The notes under the pieces: model-generated
Seen by the model: the letters and a program-made list of their open reading frames with translations, nothing else
Told to the model about the DNA's origin: nothing
The model's database searches: none
Position numbers and translations under genes: made by a program
Shown: in pieces, positions 1 through 12,710 of the stretch
Numbering within the stretch: position 1 is the first letter of the stretch
How the letters are laid out: every line of letters starts with the position of its first letter
NCBI RefSeq assembly: GCF_014358015.1
Contig: NZ_JACONV010000002.1
Span: forward strand, 434,001 to 498,000
Reading direction: 5' to 3'
DNA from: Pseudomonas triticifolii
GTDB taxonomy: Bacteria; Pseudomonadota; Gammaproteobacteria; Pseudomonadales; Pseudomonadaceae
Length of the DNA: 64,000 bases

Positions 1-1397
1 CGGTGGAGATCCATCGCCAAGCCTACCAGGCGGGCGATGACTGGATCATCGTCGGCATCGTCCACGACATTACCCGTCGCAAGGAGTCCGATCAGCGCTT
101 GTTGAAGATGGCTCATTACGACAGCCTGACCGGACTGCCCAACCGCGACCTGTTTTTCACCAGCCTGCAGATGGGCCTGACCCAGGCAGCGGTCAGCCGC
201 TGGAAGCTCGCGGTGATGACCGTCAACCTGGACGGGTTCAAGAACATCAACGAGACCTGGGGCCATGTACTCGGCGATCAGACCTTGCTCGAAGTCAGCC
301 GACGCCTGGCCAGGTGCCTGAATGCCAGTGACACGCTCGGCCGGGTGGACGGCGATGAATTTGCGCTGATTCTGATGATCCGCGAAGGTCAGACTGACAC
401 TCACCAGATTCTGGAACGCATCCGTACAACCTTGCGCACGCCGTTTCAGATCGAAGACCAGCGCATTGTCATGACCGCGAGCATCGGGGTTGCACTGTTC
501 CCGGAAGATGGCGAAGACGCGCGCGAACTGGTGCGCCACGCCTATACCGCCATGAACAATGCGAAGAAGAAAGGTGTGGATGGCTACCGGTTCTATACCG
601 CGCAAATGAACACCGAGGTATCGGAGCGCCTGGACCTGGAAATTGCCCTGCGAGAAGCCGTGCATCAGCATACCTTCGAGATTGCCTACCAGCCCAAAGT
701 CAACGTAGTGGACGGCAACGTATGCGGGCTGGAAGCCCTGCTGCGCTGGCCACGCCCGGGCCATTCAAACATCTCGCCGGCCGTCTTCGTGCCGGTGCTG
801 GAAAGTCTGGGTCTGATCACCGAGGTCGGAAATTGGGTAATCGACAGTGTCTGTGCGCAGATCGCCCAGTGGCAACGTTCGGGGCTGGGGTCTTTTCAGG
901 TCGCGGTCAATGTGTCCGGCCAGCAGATCGCTGGCAGTGGCCTGATTGCCGACATCAGTGGCGCTCTGGAGCGGCATCAGGTTGACCCGCAATGGCTGGA
1001 AGTGGAGCTGACGGAAAGCTCGCTGATGGAGAACACCTCGCACACCATCGCCACCCTGCAGACTCTCAAGACCCTGGGCGTCAAGATTTCCATCGACGAC
1101 TTTGGAACCGGCTATTCAAGTCTGGCGTATCTGCGCAGATTCCCTATCGACAAGCTTAAGATCGACATTGCCTTCATTCGCGAAGTCACCAGTAACCCGC
1201 AGGACGCCGCTATCGCCCGGGCAATCATTGAGCTGGCACACAGCCTTGGCTTGAAGGTCATCGCAGAAGGTGTCGAAACGCCTGAGCAGCTGGCGTTTCT
1301 GACTGAAAACCGCTGCGATCAGGTTCAGGGGTATCTGGTCAGCCGGCCGTTGCCGCTTGCCGAACTGGAAGCGTACCTGCAAACGCAGGCCCATTGA
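1..1397 (+). CDS. GGDEF/EAL domain protein, 5' end outside the window (partial)
   Basis: Cyclic-di-GMP turnover protein; the reading frame enters from the left edge. The first ~25 visible residues look like the end of a PAS/PAC sensor domain (HDITRRKESD). A GGDEF domain follows (DSLTGLPNRD, then DGFKNINETWGH), but the signature is DGDEF instead of GGDEF and the usual RxxD inhibitory site before it is missing, so cyclase activity is doubtful. The EAL domain looks intact: EALLRW, ELTESSLM, DDFGTGYSSL, KIDIAFI, AEGVET and QGYLVSRPLP. I infer a phosphodiesterase in which the GGDEF domain may only bind GTP or regulate. It ends about 310 bases before gcvH, which has its own promoter, so the two are probably separate units. 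Confidence 0.9.
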   Translation, partial: VEIHRQAYQAGDDWIIVGIVHDITRRKESDQRLLKMAHYDSLTGLPNRDLFFTSLQMGLTQAAVSRWKLAVMTVNLDGFKNINETWGHVLGDQTLLEVSRRLARCLNASDTLGRVDGDEFALILMIREGQTDTHQILERIRTTLRTPFQIEDQRIVMTASIGVALFPEDGEDARELVRHAYTAMNNAKKKGVDGYRFYTAQMNTEVSERLDLEIALREAVHQHTFEIAYQPKVNVVDGNVCGLEALLRWPRPGHSNISPAVFVPVLESLGLITEVGNWVIDSVCAQIAQWQRSGLGSFQVAVNVSGQQIAGSGLIADISGALERHQVDPQWLEVELTESSLMENTSHTIATLQTLKTLGVKISIDDFGTGYSSLAYLRRFPIDKLKIDIAFIREVTSNPQDAAIARAIIELAHSLGLKVIAEGVETPEQLAFLTENRCDQVQGYLVSRPLPLAELEAYLQTQAH

Positions 1398-1458
1398 CCG
1401 CAACGACCGCGAGTGCTGCGATCAAGTCCTGTTGAAAAGCACAGACAGCTGCGCAGCA

Positions 1459-1577
1459 TGTAACGATTTCACTCCAGTGGAACGATTACGTTCCACGCCA
1501 GGCTGACGCTGTGTCATCAAGGCTTTGATCGAGCAGGTTTTTTCAGGAAGGCTACAACTGTAGCGATTTCGCTACAG
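1459..1577 (+). promoter_or_regulatory. Three GcsR-like operator sites upstream of gcvH
   Basis: Three imperfect copies of an 18-base dyad of the form TGTAACG-N4-CGTTCCA: TGTAACG-ATTT-CACTCCA at 1459-1476, TGGAACG-ATTA-CGTTCCA at 1478-1495 (a perfect dyad) and TGTAGCG-ATTT-CGCTACA at 1559-1576 (perfect). From memory, GcsR, a TyrR-like sigma-54 activator in P. aeruginosa, binds three sites of nearly this sequence before its glycine-cleavage operon. The sites lie about 65-180 bases upstream of the -24/-12 promoter, as expected for enhancer sites. The binding protein is inferred. Confidence 0.75.
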
Positions 1578-1640
1578 CTGCACATTCAAGCACGCACAGA
1601 TTAATAAGTAACCCTTTGATTTAAATAGAAAATTACAAAT

Positions 1641-1656
1641 TGGCAGTGAAATTGCT
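1641..1656 (+). promoter_or_regulatory. Sigma-54 (-24/-12) promoter of gcvHPT
   Basis: TGGCAGTGAAATTGCT has GG and GC separated by exactly 10 bases and matches TGGCAC-N5-TTGCW closely. The predicted transcription start is near 1667, giving a leader of about 43 nt before gcvH, too short for a glycine riboswitch. Confidence 0.75.
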
Positions 1657-1710
1657 TTGCTTCAGGAATAACGCCGCGCCCTGCGCGAGATTCAGTCCCG
1701 AGGAGTTTTT

Positions 1711-2094
1711 ATGAGCGAGTTGCGCTTCACTGTCGATCACGAATGGCTGCGCGCCGAAGCCGATGGCAGTGTCACCGTTGGCATCACACCCTATGCGCAG
1801 GAATCGCTGGGGGATGTGGTGTTCGTTCAGCTCCCTGAATTGCAGGTCTACACTCAGCACGCCGAAGTGTCGGTGGTCGAATCGGTCAAGGCCGCCAGCA
1901 GCATCAACATGCCGCTGGACGGTGAAGTGGTCGACGTCAACACGGCCCTCGACGCCACCCCGGAACTGGTCAACGAAGACGCCCTGGGCGCAGGCTGGTT
2001 CTTTCGCTTCATCCCGCAAGATGCCAACGCCATCCACGGCCTGCTGGATCAGGACGCCTACGACCGCCTGATCAAAGCCAACGCCGAAGCCTGA
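1711..2094 (+). CDS. gcvH: Glycine cleavage system H protein
   Basis: Lipoyl carrier protein that shuttles the aminomethyl group between the P, T and L proteins. 127 residues, full family length. The lipoylation site is Lys60 within VESVKAASS, and the N-terminus [12 protein letters not shown] is characteristic. The ATG follows a strong GAGGAG ribosome site at about 7 bases. First gene of gcvH-gcvP-gcvT; gcvP starts 10 bases after its stop. Expression is likely driven by the sigma-54 promoter at 1641-1656, linking the operon to glycine supply. Confidence 0.97.
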   Translation: MSELRFTVDHEWLRAEADGSVTVGITPYAQESLGDVVFVQLPELQVYTQHAEVSVVESVKAASSINMPLDGEVVDVNTALDATPELVNEDALGAGWFFRFIPQDANAIHGLLDQDAYDRLIKANAEA

Positions 2095-2104
2095 GGAGCG
2101 AGCC

Positions 2105-4969
<2,865 letters not shown>

Positions 4970-5041
4970 TCACTCCTGCCCTGCGCTGCCCGCACCGACG
5001 GGCGGCGCTGCCTGCACGGCCCGACCTATAAGGAATTGAAC

Positions 5042-6166
5042 ATGTCCACAGAATCGCTGCTGACCACCCCGCTGCACGCCTTGCACCGTGAACTGGGCGC
5101 AAAGATGGTGCCTTTCGCCGGTTACGACATGCCTGTGCAATACCCGGCTGGCGTGATGAAAGAACACTTGCACACCCGCGCTCAGGCCGGTCTTTTTGAC
5201 GTCTCACACATGGGCCAGATTCGCCTGAGCGGCACCGATGCCGCCAAGGCGCTGGAAACGCTGGTGCCGGTCGACATCATCGACCTTGCGGTCGGCATGC
5301 AGCGTTACGCCATGTTCACCAACGAAACCGGCGGCATTCTCGATGACCTGATGGTCGCCAACCTGGGCAACGATCAGTTGATGCTGGTGGTCAATGCCGC
5401 CTGCAAGGACCAGGACCTCGCACACCTGTGCAAGCATCTGGCAGGCCACTGCAAGATCGAGCCGCTGTTCGAAGAACGTGCACTGCTGGCCTTGCAAGGC
5501 CCCGCCGCCGTGACCGTACTGGCGCGTCTTGCGCCTGAAGTCGCCAACATGACCTTCATGCAATTCAAAAGCGTCACGTTGATGGGCGTGGCGTGCTACG
5601 TCAGCCGCTCGGGCTACACCGGCGAAGACGGCTATGAAATTTCGGTGCCGTCGGACAAGGCCGAAGCGCTTGCACGTCGCCTGCTGGAAGAGCCGGAAGT
5701 CGCGCCCATCGGCCTGGGTGCCCGCGACTCGCTGCGCCTGGAAGCCGGTCTGTGCCTGTACGGTCACGACATGGACACCGACACATCCCCGATTCAGGCC
5801 AGCCTGCTGTGGGCCATCTCCAAGGTCCGTCGTGCCGACGGCGCGCGCGCTGGCGGTTTTCCGGGCGCGGAGCAGATCTTTGCTCAGCAGCAGTCGGGCG
5901 TGGACAAGAAACGCGTAGGCCTGTTACCGCAGGAGCGCACGCCCGTGCGTGAAGGCACGCAAATCGTCGATGCCGACGACAACGCAATCGGCACGGTGTG
6001 CAGCGGTGGGTTCGGTCCGAGCCTGGGCGGCCCGCTGGCAATGGGCTACCTGGACAGCCGATTCACGGCACTGGATACGCCAGTGTGGGCGATGGTGCGC
6101 GGCAAGAAAATCCCGATGCGGGTGACAAAAATGCCTTTCGTGGCGCAACGTTACTTCCGTGGCTGA
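5042..6166 (+). CDS. gcvT: Aminomethyltransferase, glycine cleavage T protein
   Basis: Transfers the methylene group from aminomethyl-lipoyl-GcvH to tetrahydrofolate, releasing ammonia. 374 residues from the ATG at 5042, chosen because AAGGAA lies just upstream; an in-frame TTG at 5036 lacks spacing. Conserved features are FDVSHMGQ near the N-terminus, SRSGYTGEDGYE in the middle, the substrate-binding segment GLGARDSLRLEAGLCLYGHD, and a C-terminal beta-barrel. It is third in the gcv operon, after a 72-base gap with a short GC-rich inverted repeat but no terminator, so cotranscription is likely. Confidence 0.97.
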   Translation: MSTESLLTTPLHALHRELGAKMVPFAGYDMPVQYPAGVMKEHLHTRAQAGLFDVSHMGQIRLSGTDAAKALETLVPVDIIDLAVGMQRYAMFTNETGGILDDLMVANLGNDQLMLVVNAACKDQDLAHLCKHLAGHCKIEPLFEERALLALQGPAAVTVLARLAPEVANMTFMQFKSVTLMGVACYVSRSGYTGEDGYEISVPSDKAEALARRLLEEPEVAPIGLGARDSLRLEAGLCLYGHDMDTDTSPIQASLLWAISKVRRADGARAGGFPGAEQIFAQQQSGVDKKRVGLLPQERTPVREGTQIVDADDNAIGTVCSGGFGPSLGGPLAMGYLDSRFTALDTPVWAMVRGKKIPMRVTKMPFVAQRYFRG

Positions 6167-6560
6167 ACAGACACGTCAAAAAAGCATCAAGGATAAGTGA
6201 TCATCCAGCGCTGTTCTTTTCCTGCTTTCCAAGGGAAAGAACAGCCTTCTGGAAGGACCGAAACTGCACCGTCCAAGTGCAGAAAAATGCTGAAAAACAT
6301 TCACTGCCCCGATACAGGGAAATGTCCTTACAAACGCCTCAACCCCCCGCAAACAGGGTGTTCAGCAGGGGCTTGTTTTTGTAACGAGACTTGGCGTAGA
6401 GTTTCTGAACTGTGTTTGCATAGGTCGCTGAATCGGGACCTGGGCAGTAGCTCTAGGTTTGCTACATCCCGCTCTACGTTTCTTACTTCCTGCAACCAGC
6501 CCCAGTACTCTTTCATGTGAAAGGGACTGTCATCAATTCAAGCGTCAAGGAAATAAGAAC
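6167..6560. other. Intergenic region between gcvT and the cold-shock gene
   Basis: 394 bases without a gene. It holds a strong hairpin soon after gcvT (separate entry) and then a long stretch that is probably the promoter and 5' leader of the cold-shock gene. Long leaders are usual for CspA-type mRNAs. I could not assign a -35/-10 pair with confidence. Confidence 0.5.
6211..6244 (+). terminator. Hairpin downstream of gcvT, possible end of the gcv operon
   Basis: CTGTTCTTTTCC (6211-6222) pairs with GGGAAAGAACAG (6233-6244) around a 10-base loop; 12 pairs with one G-U. No U-run follows, so it may be a processing or stability end rather than a classical terminator. Confidence 0.5.
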
Positions 6561-6773
6561 ATGTCTACACGTCAGAGCGGCACCGTCAAGTGGTTCAACG
6601 ACGAGAAGGGTTTTGGTTTTATCACCCCAGAAAGCGGTCCGGATCTGTTCGTGCACTTCCGCGCGATTCAGGGCAACGGCTTCAAGAGCCTGAAAGAAGG
6701 CCAGAAAGTCACCTTCATCGCCGTACAAGGTCAGAAAGGCATGCAGGCTGACGAAGTTCAAGCCGAAGCCTGA
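6561..6773 (+). CDS. CspA-family cold-shock protein
   Basis: Single-domain RNA/ssDNA chaperone of 70 residues. RNP1 is KGFGFI and RNP2 is LFVHF; the start [19 protein letters not shown] is typical of Pseudomonas CapB/CspA proteins. AAGGAAATAAGAAC precedes the ATG. One difference is [12 protein letters not shown], where many homologues have FSAIQ. It has a long untranslated leader and its own strong terminator at 6784, so it is monocistronic. It probably melts mRNA secondary structure in the cytoplasm; whether it is cold-induced cannot be read from the sequence. Confidence 0.95.
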   Translation: MSTRQSGTVKWFNDEKGFGFITPESGPDLFVHFRAIQGNGFKSLKEGQKVTFIAVQGQKGMQADEVQAEA

Positions 6774-6783
6774 GTAAAACCCC

Positions 6784-6816
6784 AAAGCCTCTGGTAGCCA
6801 TACCAGGGGCTTTTTT
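6784..6816 (+). terminator. Rho-independent terminator of the cold-shock gene
   Basis: AAAGCCTCTGGTA (6784-6796) pairs with TACCAGGGGCTTT (6801-6813) around a GCCA loop, with one G-U pair, and is followed by a run of T. Confidence 0.9.
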
Positions 6817-6857
6817 GCAGGTGCACCGCGACACCCATCGTGATCGAGAGCCCTACA

Positions 6858-7343
6858 ATGCCCCGACACGTGCTAAAACCACAGGGCGATTTCCCGCCCG
6901 CCAGCCTCCCCCGCCGCCTGGCCGCCATCAGTTACGACGCCCTGCTATGCCTCGCCATACAGCTGGTCACAGCCTTCCTCTACAAACTGGTGCAAATGGT
7001 CTTTATCGGCGAAGCGCGCCTGCGTCAGCTGTCCGAATCGGGCGCACTTGATGGCGACCCGCTGCTCTCGTCCATTCTGCTGCTGGTGACCTTTGCGTTT
7101 TTCGCCACGTTCTGGACCCGTGCCGGCCAGACGCTGGGCATGCAAGTCTGGGGTATCCGCGTTCAGAATGCCGACGGCACTGCGATTACACTCACCCAGG
7201 CACTGCTCAGGTTTGTGGTCGCTATCGCGTCATGGCTGTGCGTCGGGCTTGGGTTCATCTGGAGCCTGTTCGACGGCCAGCGTCGTACCTGGCACGACCG
7301 CTATTCTGATACCCGACTGGTGCGTGTCACCCGCCCCACCTGA
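6858..7343 (+). CDS. RDD family integral membrane protein
   Basis: 161 residues from the ATG at 6858; a GTG at 6840 is an alternative but would overlap the spacer without a better ribosome site. The first segment, LPRRLAAISYDALLCLAIQL, has the Arg-Asp pair that names the RDD family. Further hydrophobic segments lie near residues 70-90 and 115-140, giving about three or four membrane spans. It ends with GQRRTWHDRYSDTRLVRV, and the WHD motif is typical. Role unknown; some RDD proteins have been linked to ion transport, which nothing here tests. It sits alone between two terminators. Confidence 0.85.
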   Translation: MPRHVLKPQGDFPPASLPRRLAAISYDALLCLAIQLVTAFLYKLVQMVFIGEARLRQLSESGALDGDPLLSSILLLVTFAFFATFWTRAGQTLGMQVWGIRVQNADGTAITLTQALLRFVVAIASWLCVGLGFIWSLFDGQRRTWHDRYSDTRLVRVTRPT

Positions 7344-7369
7344 GACAGGCAGAAAAAACCCTCACCCAT

Positions 7370-7399
7370 GAAAAAGCCGACATCGCTGTCGGCTTTTTC
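7370..7399. terminator. Bidirectional terminator between the RDD gene and lptG
   Basis: GAAAAAGCCGACA (7370-7382) pairs perfectly with TGTCGGCTTTTTC (7387-7399) around TCGC. A-run and T-run flanks let it serve both convergent genes. Confidence 0.92.
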
Positions 7400-7413
7400 A
7401 GATCTGCACCTGA

Positions 7414-8475
7414 CTATCCCGCCCGGCGCAGCAACCACAGACCGGCCAAGGCACAGAACGAGGCAGGCACCAGCACCGCCAGCAGCGGCGGGAAGCCGAA
7501 TACCAGACTCGATGGACCCAACAGGTCCTGCACGATGCGGAACGTGAAGCCCACCAATACGCCCGTGAACACACGCTGACCGAGCGTGACAGAGCGTAGC
7601 GGGCCGAAGATGAACGAGATCGCCATCAGCACCAGTGCCACCGTCACCAGCGGCTGCAGCACCTTGGTCCAGAACGCCAGCCAGTAGCGGCCATTGCTCA
7701 GCCCCTGATCAGCCAGGTAGTGGGAATAGCTCCACAATCCGCTGATCGACAACGACTCGGGCGGCATGACCACTGTGCTCAGCAATTGCGGGCTCAGCGA
7801 AACGTCCCAGCGCTCGACCGGCGTATTGATGACCTCGGTGCTGCCATCACGGAAATAGGTCGTGGCGACGTCGCTCAGCTCCCAATAGTCCGTCTTGAAA
7901 TTGGCCTGACGGGCGAAGCTGGACGTCAGCATGTGGCGCTGTTCGTCGAAGCGGTAGCGCGTCACACCGTACATCAGCCCGTTGGGCTGAACGGTGTTGA
8001 TGTGAATGAACTCATCGCCCTGACGATGCCACAGACCATGCTTGGCGCTCTGCGCATCGCCAGTGCCCTGGGCCAGAGAACGATTGGCCTGGGCCTGATT
8101 CTCGGCATAAGGCGCCACGTACTCACCCACCAGCACACCTGCGACCATCAGGAACAGCATCGGCTTCATCACGGCCCACACGATGCGACCGATGGAAACA
8201 CCCGCCGCGCGCATGATGGTCAGCTCGCTGCTGCTGGCCAGGCTGCCGAGGCCGATCAGGCAGCCGATCAGCGCCGCCATCGGCAACATGTCGTAGACCC
8301 GGCGCGGGGCAGTCATCAGAACGAAACTGCTGGCATCCCACAACGTGTAACTGTCGGAGATGTCGCCCATCTCGTCGATGAAGGCAAACAGCGAAGCCAG
8401 ACCCAGGATGATCCCCAGCACGGCGAGGATCGCCATGAAGACGCTTTTACCGATATACCGATCGAGCTTAACCAC
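7414..8475 (-). CDS. lptG: LPS export ABC permease LptG
   Basis: Inner-membrane permease that with LptF and ATPase LptB2 extracts lipopolysaccharide and feeds it into the LptCAD bridge. 353 residues from the GTG at 8475, which has GGAGG just upstream and overlaps the lptF stop by 8 bases, indicating translational coupling. Starts VKLDRYIGKSVFMAILAVLG. Six membrane segments are visible: three N-terminal, then a large periplasmic jellyroll from about residue 125 to 255, then three C-terminal. lptF-lptG is the usual pair, and divergence from pepA is typical for Pseudomonas. Confidence 0.95.
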   Translation of the reverse strand: MVKLDRYIGKSVFMAILAVLGIILGLASLFAFIDEMGDISDSYTLWDASSFVLMTAPRRVYDMLPMAALIGCLIGLGSLASSSELTIMRAAGVSIGRIVWAVMKPMLFLMVAGVLVGEYVAPYAENQAQANRSLAQGTGDAQSAKHGLWHRQGDEFIHINTVQPNGLMYGVTRYRFDEQRHMLTSSFARQANFKTDYWELSDVATTYFRDGSTEVINTPVERWDVSLSPQLLSTVVMPPESLSISGLWSYSHYLADQGLSNGRYWLAFWTKVLQPLVTVALVLMAISFIFGPLRSVTLGQRVFTGVLVGFTFRIVQDLLGPSSLVFGFPPLLAVLVPASFCALAGLWLLRRAG

Positions 8476-9589
8476 GAGCCACCTCCGCAACGCTACGGCG
8501 ACTCGCCATTTTCAGCCGCAAGGGCTCCCAGTAGAACAATCCAAGACCGATCAGCAGGAACAGCCCGTGGACCCACCACATGCCCAGCGCCAGCGGCAGC
8601 TTGCCTTTCTCCAGCGCGCCGCGCACGGCAATCAGGATGGTCAGGTAAGACATGTACAGCAGAATGGCCGGCAGCAGTTTCAGGTAACGACCCTGGCGTG
8701 GATTGACCCGCGCCAGCGGTACCGCCATAAGAGTCACGATGAACACCAGGATCGGCAGCGAGATGCGCCACTGCAATTCAGCCACGTAACGGGGTGTGTT
8801 ATTGCCGAACAGCTCGGTGCTCGGGATGGCTTCGCGGTCAGTGATTTCGTCGCTGATTTCCGGTTTGGGCAGCATCGCGCCATAGGTGTCGTACTTGATC
8901 ACGCGATAGTCGGCCTGGCCCGGATTACCGTCGTAGCGGTAGCCGTTTTCCAGGATCAGGAAGCGACTGCCGTCCGGCCGCACTTCCTGGTGACCCTTTT
9001 CAGCCACCAGTACCGTGATGCCACGGTCCTTGTTCGTGCTTGTGGACAATCGCTTTTCCGAGATGAACACCCCGCCCAGGCTGGAGCGGTCTTCAGACAT
9101 CTCCTGGGTGTAGGTGATCCGAGTGCCATCACGCAGCGCCTGAAAACGGCCCGGCACCAGCGTGTCGAACTCGGTCATGGCGTCTTGCTTGTTGATCAGC
9201 AGCGAAAACTGCGTGGCACCCTGCGGTGCCAGGCTGAAGCTCAGCCACGCCACCAGCAAGGCCACCAGCGCGGCGGGTGCCATGGTAATCGCGAGCAGAC
9301 GCTGCTGGCTCATGCCGGTGGCAGCCAGCACGGTCATCTCGCTTTCCAGATACAGACGTCCGTAAGCCAGCAGGATACCCAGGAACAGCCCCAGCGGCAG
9401 GATCAGTTGCATGAACCCAGGCAAACGAAAACCCATGATCATGAACAGCACACCCGGGTCCAGCGCGCCAGAGGCGGCCTGGGCCAGGTATTTGATGAAG
9501 CGTCCGCTCATGATGATGACCAGCAGCACAGCACTGACCGCGCTCAGGGTAACCAGCACTTCTCGGGACAGATAACGAAAGACAATCAA
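8468..9589 (-). CDS. lptF: LPS export ABC permease LptF
   Basis: Partner of LptG in the LptB2FG transporter. I place the start at the TTG at 9589 (IVFRYLSREVLVTLS), which has GGAG about 10 bases upstream and gives 373 residues, the usual family length; the frame stays open upstream, but that sequence is not LptF-like. Three N-terminal membrane segments, a periplasmic jellyroll domain and three C-terminal segments (ISLPILVFIVTLMAVPLARV and following). An NPRQGRYLKLLPAILLYMSY stretch is family-typical. The gene is essential in most Gram-negatives. Confidence 0.93.
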   Translation of the reverse strand: MIVFRYLSREVLVTLSAVSAVLLVIIMSGRFIKYLAQAASGALDPGVLFMIMGFRLPGFMQLILPLGLFLGILLAYGRLYLESEMTVLAATGMSQQRLLAITMAPAALVALLVAWLSFSLAPQGATQFSLLINKQDAMTEFDTLVPGRFQALRDGTRITYTQEMSEDRSSLGGVFISEKRLSTSTNKDRGITVLVAEKGHQEVRPDGSRFLILENGYRYDGNPGQADYRVIKYDTYGAMLPKPEISDEITDREAIPSTELFGNNTPRYVAELQWRISLPILVFIVTLMAVPLARVNPRQGRYLKLLPAILLYMSYLTILIAVRGALEKGKLPLALGMWWVHGLFLLIGLGLFYWEPLRLKMASRRSVAEVARG

Positions 9590-11398
<1,809 letters not shown>

Positions 11399-11406
11399 GG
11401 AGAGCG

Positions 11407-11439
11407 CTGGGCGTATCGATCACTGATCGATACGCCCAG
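11407..11439. repeat. 33-base perfect palindrome between pepA and holC
   Basis: CTGGGCGTATCGATCA (11407-11422) and TGATCGATACGCCCAG (11424-11439) are exact reverse complements around a single C. In RNA this folds into a long hairpin ending 15 bases before the holC ATG. No U-run follows. Confidence 0.9.
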
Positions 11440-11454
11440 GCTGCCTGAACGAAC

Positions 11455-11883
11455 ATGACCCAAGTCGATTTCTACATTCTTCCCAGCGCCGATCCTTCAG
11501 CGCGACTGGGCTTTGCCTGCAAGCTCACGGAAAAAGCCTGGCGTCTGGGCCATAAGGTCTACCTGCATTGCAGCGATGCCGCGCAGCGTGAAGACCTCGA
11601 CGCTCGTCTCTGGCGCTTCCGTGGCGAAGTTTTCCTGCCGCACGGTGATGCCGAGAGCGACCATGATGCACCGGTCGTGCTGGGCCTTGGTGATGACGCG
11701 GGCCAGCATGAAGACCTGCTGATCAACCTGGACCTGCGTATTCCAGCCTTCTTCAAACGTTTCGCCCGCGTCGCGGAGGTGGTGGTCGAAGACCCGGCCA
11801 TACGTCTTGCCGCGCGTGAGAGTTTCCGGTCTTACCGTGAACAGGGCTATCCTCCGCAGGATCACCGACTACAGCGTCTTTGA
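11455..11883 (+). CDS. holC: DNA polymerase III subunit chi
   Basis: Clamp-loader accessory subunit that links the polymerase III holoenzyme to single-strand binding protein. 142 residues, full length. Starts TQVDFYILPSADPSARLGFA; conserved segments are ACKLTEKAWRLGHKVYLHCS and VVLGLGDDAGQHEDLLINL. The neighbourhood pepA-holC-valS matches that in many gammaproteobacteria. The ribosome site is weak, and the palindrome just upstream could limit its translation, which would fit the low amount needed. Confidence 0.93.
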   Translation: MTQVDFYILPSADPSARLGFACKLTEKAWRLGHKVYLHCSDAAQREDLDARLWRFRGEVFLPHGDAESDHDAPVVLGLGDDAGQHEDLLINLDLRIPAFFKRFARVAEVVVEDPAIRLAARESFRSYREQGYPPQDHRLQRL

Positions 11884-11890
11884 GGACACG

Positions 11891-12337
11891 ATGGACACTT
11901 CAAAAAAAGCTGAATCCGCGCACTTGCTGGACGATCTCGAATCGATCCGCCAACTGCTCGGCGACGACTCCTTACAGCCACCGCTGCTGACCGACACGGT
12001 GCACCGTGAAGGACAGATTCCACTGCTCTTCGACGTGGTCGGCAACAGGACTCATAACCCCCATGACGACGATGTCGACGAAGCGCAGATTCCTACGCTG
12101 ACGCCGGAGGTACCCGTTGTGGCAGAGCAGCCGGCCGCGCCGTTGCTTCAGGCACCTGCGCCTGTTGAGGCACCACCCAACCCGGATGCCTTGCTGCACC
12201 TGGACGCAGAACTTCGCGCTGCCGCGCAGTTGATCATGCAGGACGTGATCGACGACTTCGCACCGCATATCGAGACCGAGATCAAGCGGCGGCTGGAGGC
12301 CAGGCTGGAACGGTTGTTGGCGCAGCAGCAAAAGTGA
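11891..12337 (+). CDS. Conserved hypothetical protein between holC and valS
   Basis: 148 residues of unknown function; GAGGACACG precedes the ATG, 7 bases after the holC stop, so cotranscribed. The N-terminal part is acidic and low in complexity (HLLDDLESIRQLLGDD). The middle is rich in proline, alanine and glutamate (about residues 75-110). The C-terminus is a probable amphipathic helix, HIETEIKRRLEARLERLLAQ. It is not secreted. I recall similar proteins at this position in other Pseudomonas, which suggests a replication or clamp-loader related role, but nothing in the sequence proves it. Confidence 0.8.
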   Translation: MDTSKKAESAHLLDDLESIRQLLGDDSLQPPLLTDTVHREGQIPLLFDVVGNRTHNPHDDDVDEAQIPTLTPEVPVVAEQPAAPLLQAPAPVEAPPNPDALLHLDAELRAAAQLIMQDVIDDFAPHIETEIKRRLEARLERLLAQQQK

Positions 12338-12710
12338 GTTCGCGCCCCGCGCATCGCTCAGCCGTGCGCAGAGGTGTTGCTATCAAGCATTAAGGTCGCG
12401 GCGAATCTTGTCTACCTAGCGCCCCTGGCCTGCACGCTGATGGATCAGCGTGTTCACGCTGGCGTCCAACGCACGTTAGCCTTTCAAGCCGTTACCAATG
12501 TCCCGCAGCCCAGCGGGATCATCGGCGTAAACACGCCGGTCGCGTGCAGTTGAGATTCGAACACCGAATAACTGCCCTCGCCCATTCACCGCACACCGGC
12601 AGATCCGCGAGGCAGGCGGTCAACTTGTAGCCCGGCGCTTATGGCTTGTCACTTGCCCACAGGGCTATACTTGCCGGTTTCCGAATCAATGCCACAGGTT
12701 CCCGCCGCGC
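12338..12710. other. Intergenic region before valS with promoter and a possible gene remnant
   Basis: 373 bases. TATACT at 12666-12671 is a good -10 box with a weak -35 (TGGCTT), so valS probably starts near 12678. On the minus strand 12484-12585 encodes a 33-residue frame (start [12 protein letters not shown], end GCGTLVTA), preceded in another frame by protein-like sequence around 12590-12640, which may be the decayed end of a lost gene. Low confidence for the remnant. Confidence 0.4.

Noticed and set aside
1516..1529. ATCAA-N4-TTGAT dyad as an Anr/Fnr box
   Set aside because: The half-sites are in the reverse order (Anr boxes are TTGAT-N4-ATCAA).
1656..1710. Glycine riboswitch before gcvH
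   Set aside because: The predicted leader is only about 43 nt, too short for the aptamer, and the upstream dyads fit protein-binding sites better.
7414..8490. TTG start at 8490 for lptG
   Set aside because: It would overlap the GGAGG site; the GTG at 8475 has proper spacing and gives the usual N-terminus.
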